This document shows positions 62,591-63,703 of a stretch of DNA of 63,703 bases, piece by piece. The translations under genes were made by a program, and so were the position numbers. Numbering within the stretch: the stretch's first letter is position 1; every line of letters starts with the position of its first letter. A model generated the notes under the pieces. It saw only the letters and a program-made list of their open reading frames with translations, was not told where the DNA came from and did no database searches. The stretch is from Promethearchaeota archaeon (lineage in GTDB: Archaea > Asgardarchaeota > Lokiarchaeia > Sigyniarchaeales > SOKP01), in NCBI GenBank assembly GCA_011364975.1, contig RDOE01000008.1, forward strand, positions 1 to 63,703, in the 5' to 3' direction.

Positions 62591-62791
62591 TTATCTGGCA
62601 AAACCTTTATTTCCATTAAATGCTGGAAATCTATTTCTCCATCCCGGCTGTCTTAACTTTGCAGTTTTACCAAAACCACAAAATGAGCAGAATCTTTTTT
62701 GCCTATGATAACTATGTCTACCACATCTTCTACAAGTCTTATGACTAGCGGCTTTATTCTTTTTTCCCTTACTTGGAGTTCCTTTTCCCAT
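62591..62791 (-). CDS. rpl37e: 50S ribosomal protein L37e
   Basis: The 66-residue ribosomal protein has the zinc finger CRRCG...CSFCG (about residues 20-40) and the basic start MGKGTPSKGKKNKAASH, with C-terminal LRQPGWRNRFPAFNGNKG. GGTGATTTT is a near-perfect ribosome-binding site. It follows the LSm gene by 19 nt, an arrangement widespread in archaea and a strong marker of archaeal origin. It binds 23S rRNA in the large subunit. Confidence 0.95.
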   Translation of the reverse strand: MGKGTPSKGKKNKAASHKTCRRCGRHSYHRQKRFCSFCGFGKTAKLRQPGWRNRFPAFNGNKGFAR

Positions 62792-62810
62792 AAAATCACC
62801 TTAGTTAAAT

Positions 62811-63134
62811 TTACCCTTCCTCGTATTCTTCTCTATACATTAGTTTATCATGAATTTCTTCATCTTCTTCTTCTTCAGCTAATACAATTTTTTCTCTATC
62901 TTGGCCAATAAATATTACTGATGCTCCTCTGATCATAACTGTACCTAAATCTTTACTTCTCTTTCCACCTCGACCAAAATAAATTTCTTTTGCATCATCC
63001 ACTATTAAATTCATATAGTTATCAAATCTGACTAATCGACCAGTTAAATATGTATTCCAAATCTTTAACTTTATACGAACTTCTGGTTTAAGAATTGCTT
63101 TACTTAGTGTTCTTGAAATCGTTTGCTGACTCAT
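62811..63134 (-). CDS. LSm (Sm-like archaeal) RNA-binding protein
   Basis: The 107-residue protein has the Sm fold in residues about 15-80: Sm1 WNTYLTGRLVRFDNYMNLIVDDA and Sm2 VMIRGASVIFI. A Glu-rich tail of about 25 residues follows, which is longer than in usual archaeal LSm. Proteins of this type form heptameric rings on U-rich RNA. Cotranscribed with L37e. Confidence 0.93.
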   Translation of the reverse strand: MSQQTISRTLSKAILKPEVRIKLKIWNTYLTGRLVRFDNYMNLIVDDAKEIYFGRGGKRSKDLGTVMIRGASVIFIGQDREKIVLAEEEEDEEIHDKLMYREEYEEG

Positions 63135-63250
63135 TTTGAAATCACTCTAAATTCGAATCGAATATAATACTGAATGAAGAAAAATATAAATATTTTTTTA
63201 AATTGCAAAGGATTTAATTCTACTGTAAAAGTTTTTTCTAAGATTCTATT

Positions 63251-63703
63251 ATGAAAAAAATCGGGATATTTGACGCTGGTGTAGAGACACCAGAAGAGAT
63301 CATTATGGCCGCAGGATTTACTCCTTATAGGTTATTTGGTGACCCAAATATAGAACCTGACAAAGCAAATGAACATATTCCCCCCACTCATTGTCTTTGG
63401 ACACGAAACTTGCTTGAACAAGCGATTAGTGGGCTTGATCCAGATATAGTTGGTTTAATTGCCACTCATGGATGTGATAGGACAAATAGAGAGTTTGATA
63501 TTTGGTTTGAATGTGTAAATTTTGAGTTTATGTTTTTTTTAAATTCACCAAGAAAACGAGATAAGTTATCGTTAGAATTTTTTATTGATGATTTAAAAGA
63601 ATTAATCACACAACTAGAAGCAAAATTTAAAGTTAAAATAACTAATGAAAAGATTGCTCAAGCTATTGTGAAAATGAATAATATACGAATTTTACTAAAA
63701 AAG
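63251..63703 (+). CDS. 2-hydroxyacyl-CoA dehydratase / benzoyl-CoA reductase subunit (5' part)
   Basis: The gene is cut by the window end after 151 codons with no stop. The start MKKIGIFDAGVETPEEIIMAAGFTPYRLFG and the cysteine positions in PPTHCLW and THGCDR match the D-component subunits (HgdB/BcrB family) that bind [4Fe-4S] clusters. Such enzymes remove water from 2-hydroxyacyl-CoA or reduce aromatic CoA esters in strict anaerobes, driven by an ATP-dependent activator. Which branch this belongs to cannot be judged from the fragment. It diverges from the LSm operon. Confidence 0.8.
   Translation, partial: MKKIGIFDAGVETPEEIIMAAGFTPYRLFGDPNIEPDKANEHIPPTHCLWTRNLLEQAISGLDPDIVGLIATHGCDRTNREFDIWFECVNFEFMFFLNSPRKRDKLSLEFFIDDLKELITQLEAKFKVKITNEKIAQAIVKMNNIRILLKK

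Noticed and set aside
1..63703. CRISPR arrays, IS elements, phage genes, rRNA and tRNA genes
   Set aside because: I looked for regular spaced repeats, transposase motifs, integrases and T-loop signatures by eye on both strands and found none; a dedicated tRNA or repeat search could still find intron-bearing tRNAs.

Overview
The window is a very AT-rich (roughly 70% A+T by eye), densely coded stretch of archaeal chromosome. It is most likely from an Asgard archaeon of the Lokiarchaeia type. The archaeal signal comes from an adjacent LSm and ribosomal L37e pair, a tRNA-splicing endonuclease fold protein, a COG1855-type PIN-ATPase, Sep-tRNA:Cys-tRNA synthase, TATA boxes placed for leaderless transcripts, and frequent TTG/GTG starts. 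The Asgard signal comes from many eukaryote-like proteins: an actin-related protein, a Ras-like small GTPase, a Roadblock/LC7 protein, two longin-like proteins, a JAMM/Rpn11-like protease, a ubiquitin-like protein ending in Gly-Gly-Lys, an E1-like enzyme, a UFL1-like winged-helix protein, a PCI-like protein and a leucine-rich-repeat protein. The species call is inference; no rRNA is present.

Layout. 1-9 kb: two membrane proteins (one with a long 11-residue-repeat coiled coil), an iron-sulfur flavoprotein, a PCI-like helical protein, a radical SAM protein, a zinc-finger protein, a JAMM-TPR protein, a CoA-transferase/racemase and a phosphodiesterase. 9-21 kb: a polyprenyl synthase, a small GTPase, a second radical SAM protein, the purine genes guaB and purH, a 911-residue HEAT plus winged-helix protein resembling UFL1, a HAD phosphatase, a PH-like membrane protein, an MBL-fold hydrolase and a ModE-like regulator. 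21-28 kb: an unusual actin-related protein with two zinc ribbons inserted, a secreted alpha/alpha-toroid protein, folD, and a longin / DRG-like GTPase / longin cluster. 28-45 kb: a Ski2-like helicase, an ECF transporter S component, flavin enzymes, a sugar kinase, a large phosphoesterase, a TIM-barrel/YjbQ fusion, a coiled-coil membrane protein, an amino-acid permease, a PHP phosphoesterase and a SIRT6-like sirtuin. 45-63.7 kb: a toroid protein, PIN-ATPase and endA-like genes overlapping, an SDR, a hydrogenase maturation protease, a double flavodoxin protein, the ubiquitin-like gene, an LRR protein, nadA-sepCysS, a membrane-anchored Nudix protein, gamma-carbonic anhydrase, a Roadblock plus E1-like operon, L37e-LSm, and a 2-hydroxyacyl-CoA dehydratase subunit cut by the window end.

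How the genes fit together. Most genes are short transcription units. Three themes recur. First, a dispersed protein-modifier toolkit: JAMM protease, ubiquitin-like protein, E1-like enzyme, UFL1-like scaffold and PCI-like protein. Second, membrane-trafficking and cytoskeletal parts: actin-related protein, small GTPase, Roadblock and longin proteins, and a DRG-like GTPase with altered nucleotide-binding motifs. Third, strictly anaerobic metabolism: radical SAM enzymes, iron-sulfur flavoproteins, NadA, SepCysS, a hydrogenase protease and a hydroxyacyl-CoA dehydratase. The most novel item is the zinc-ribbon actin-related protein, whose residues at three positions of the actin ATPase site differ from actin. 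No rRNA, tRNA, CRISPR array, IS element or phage region was recognised.
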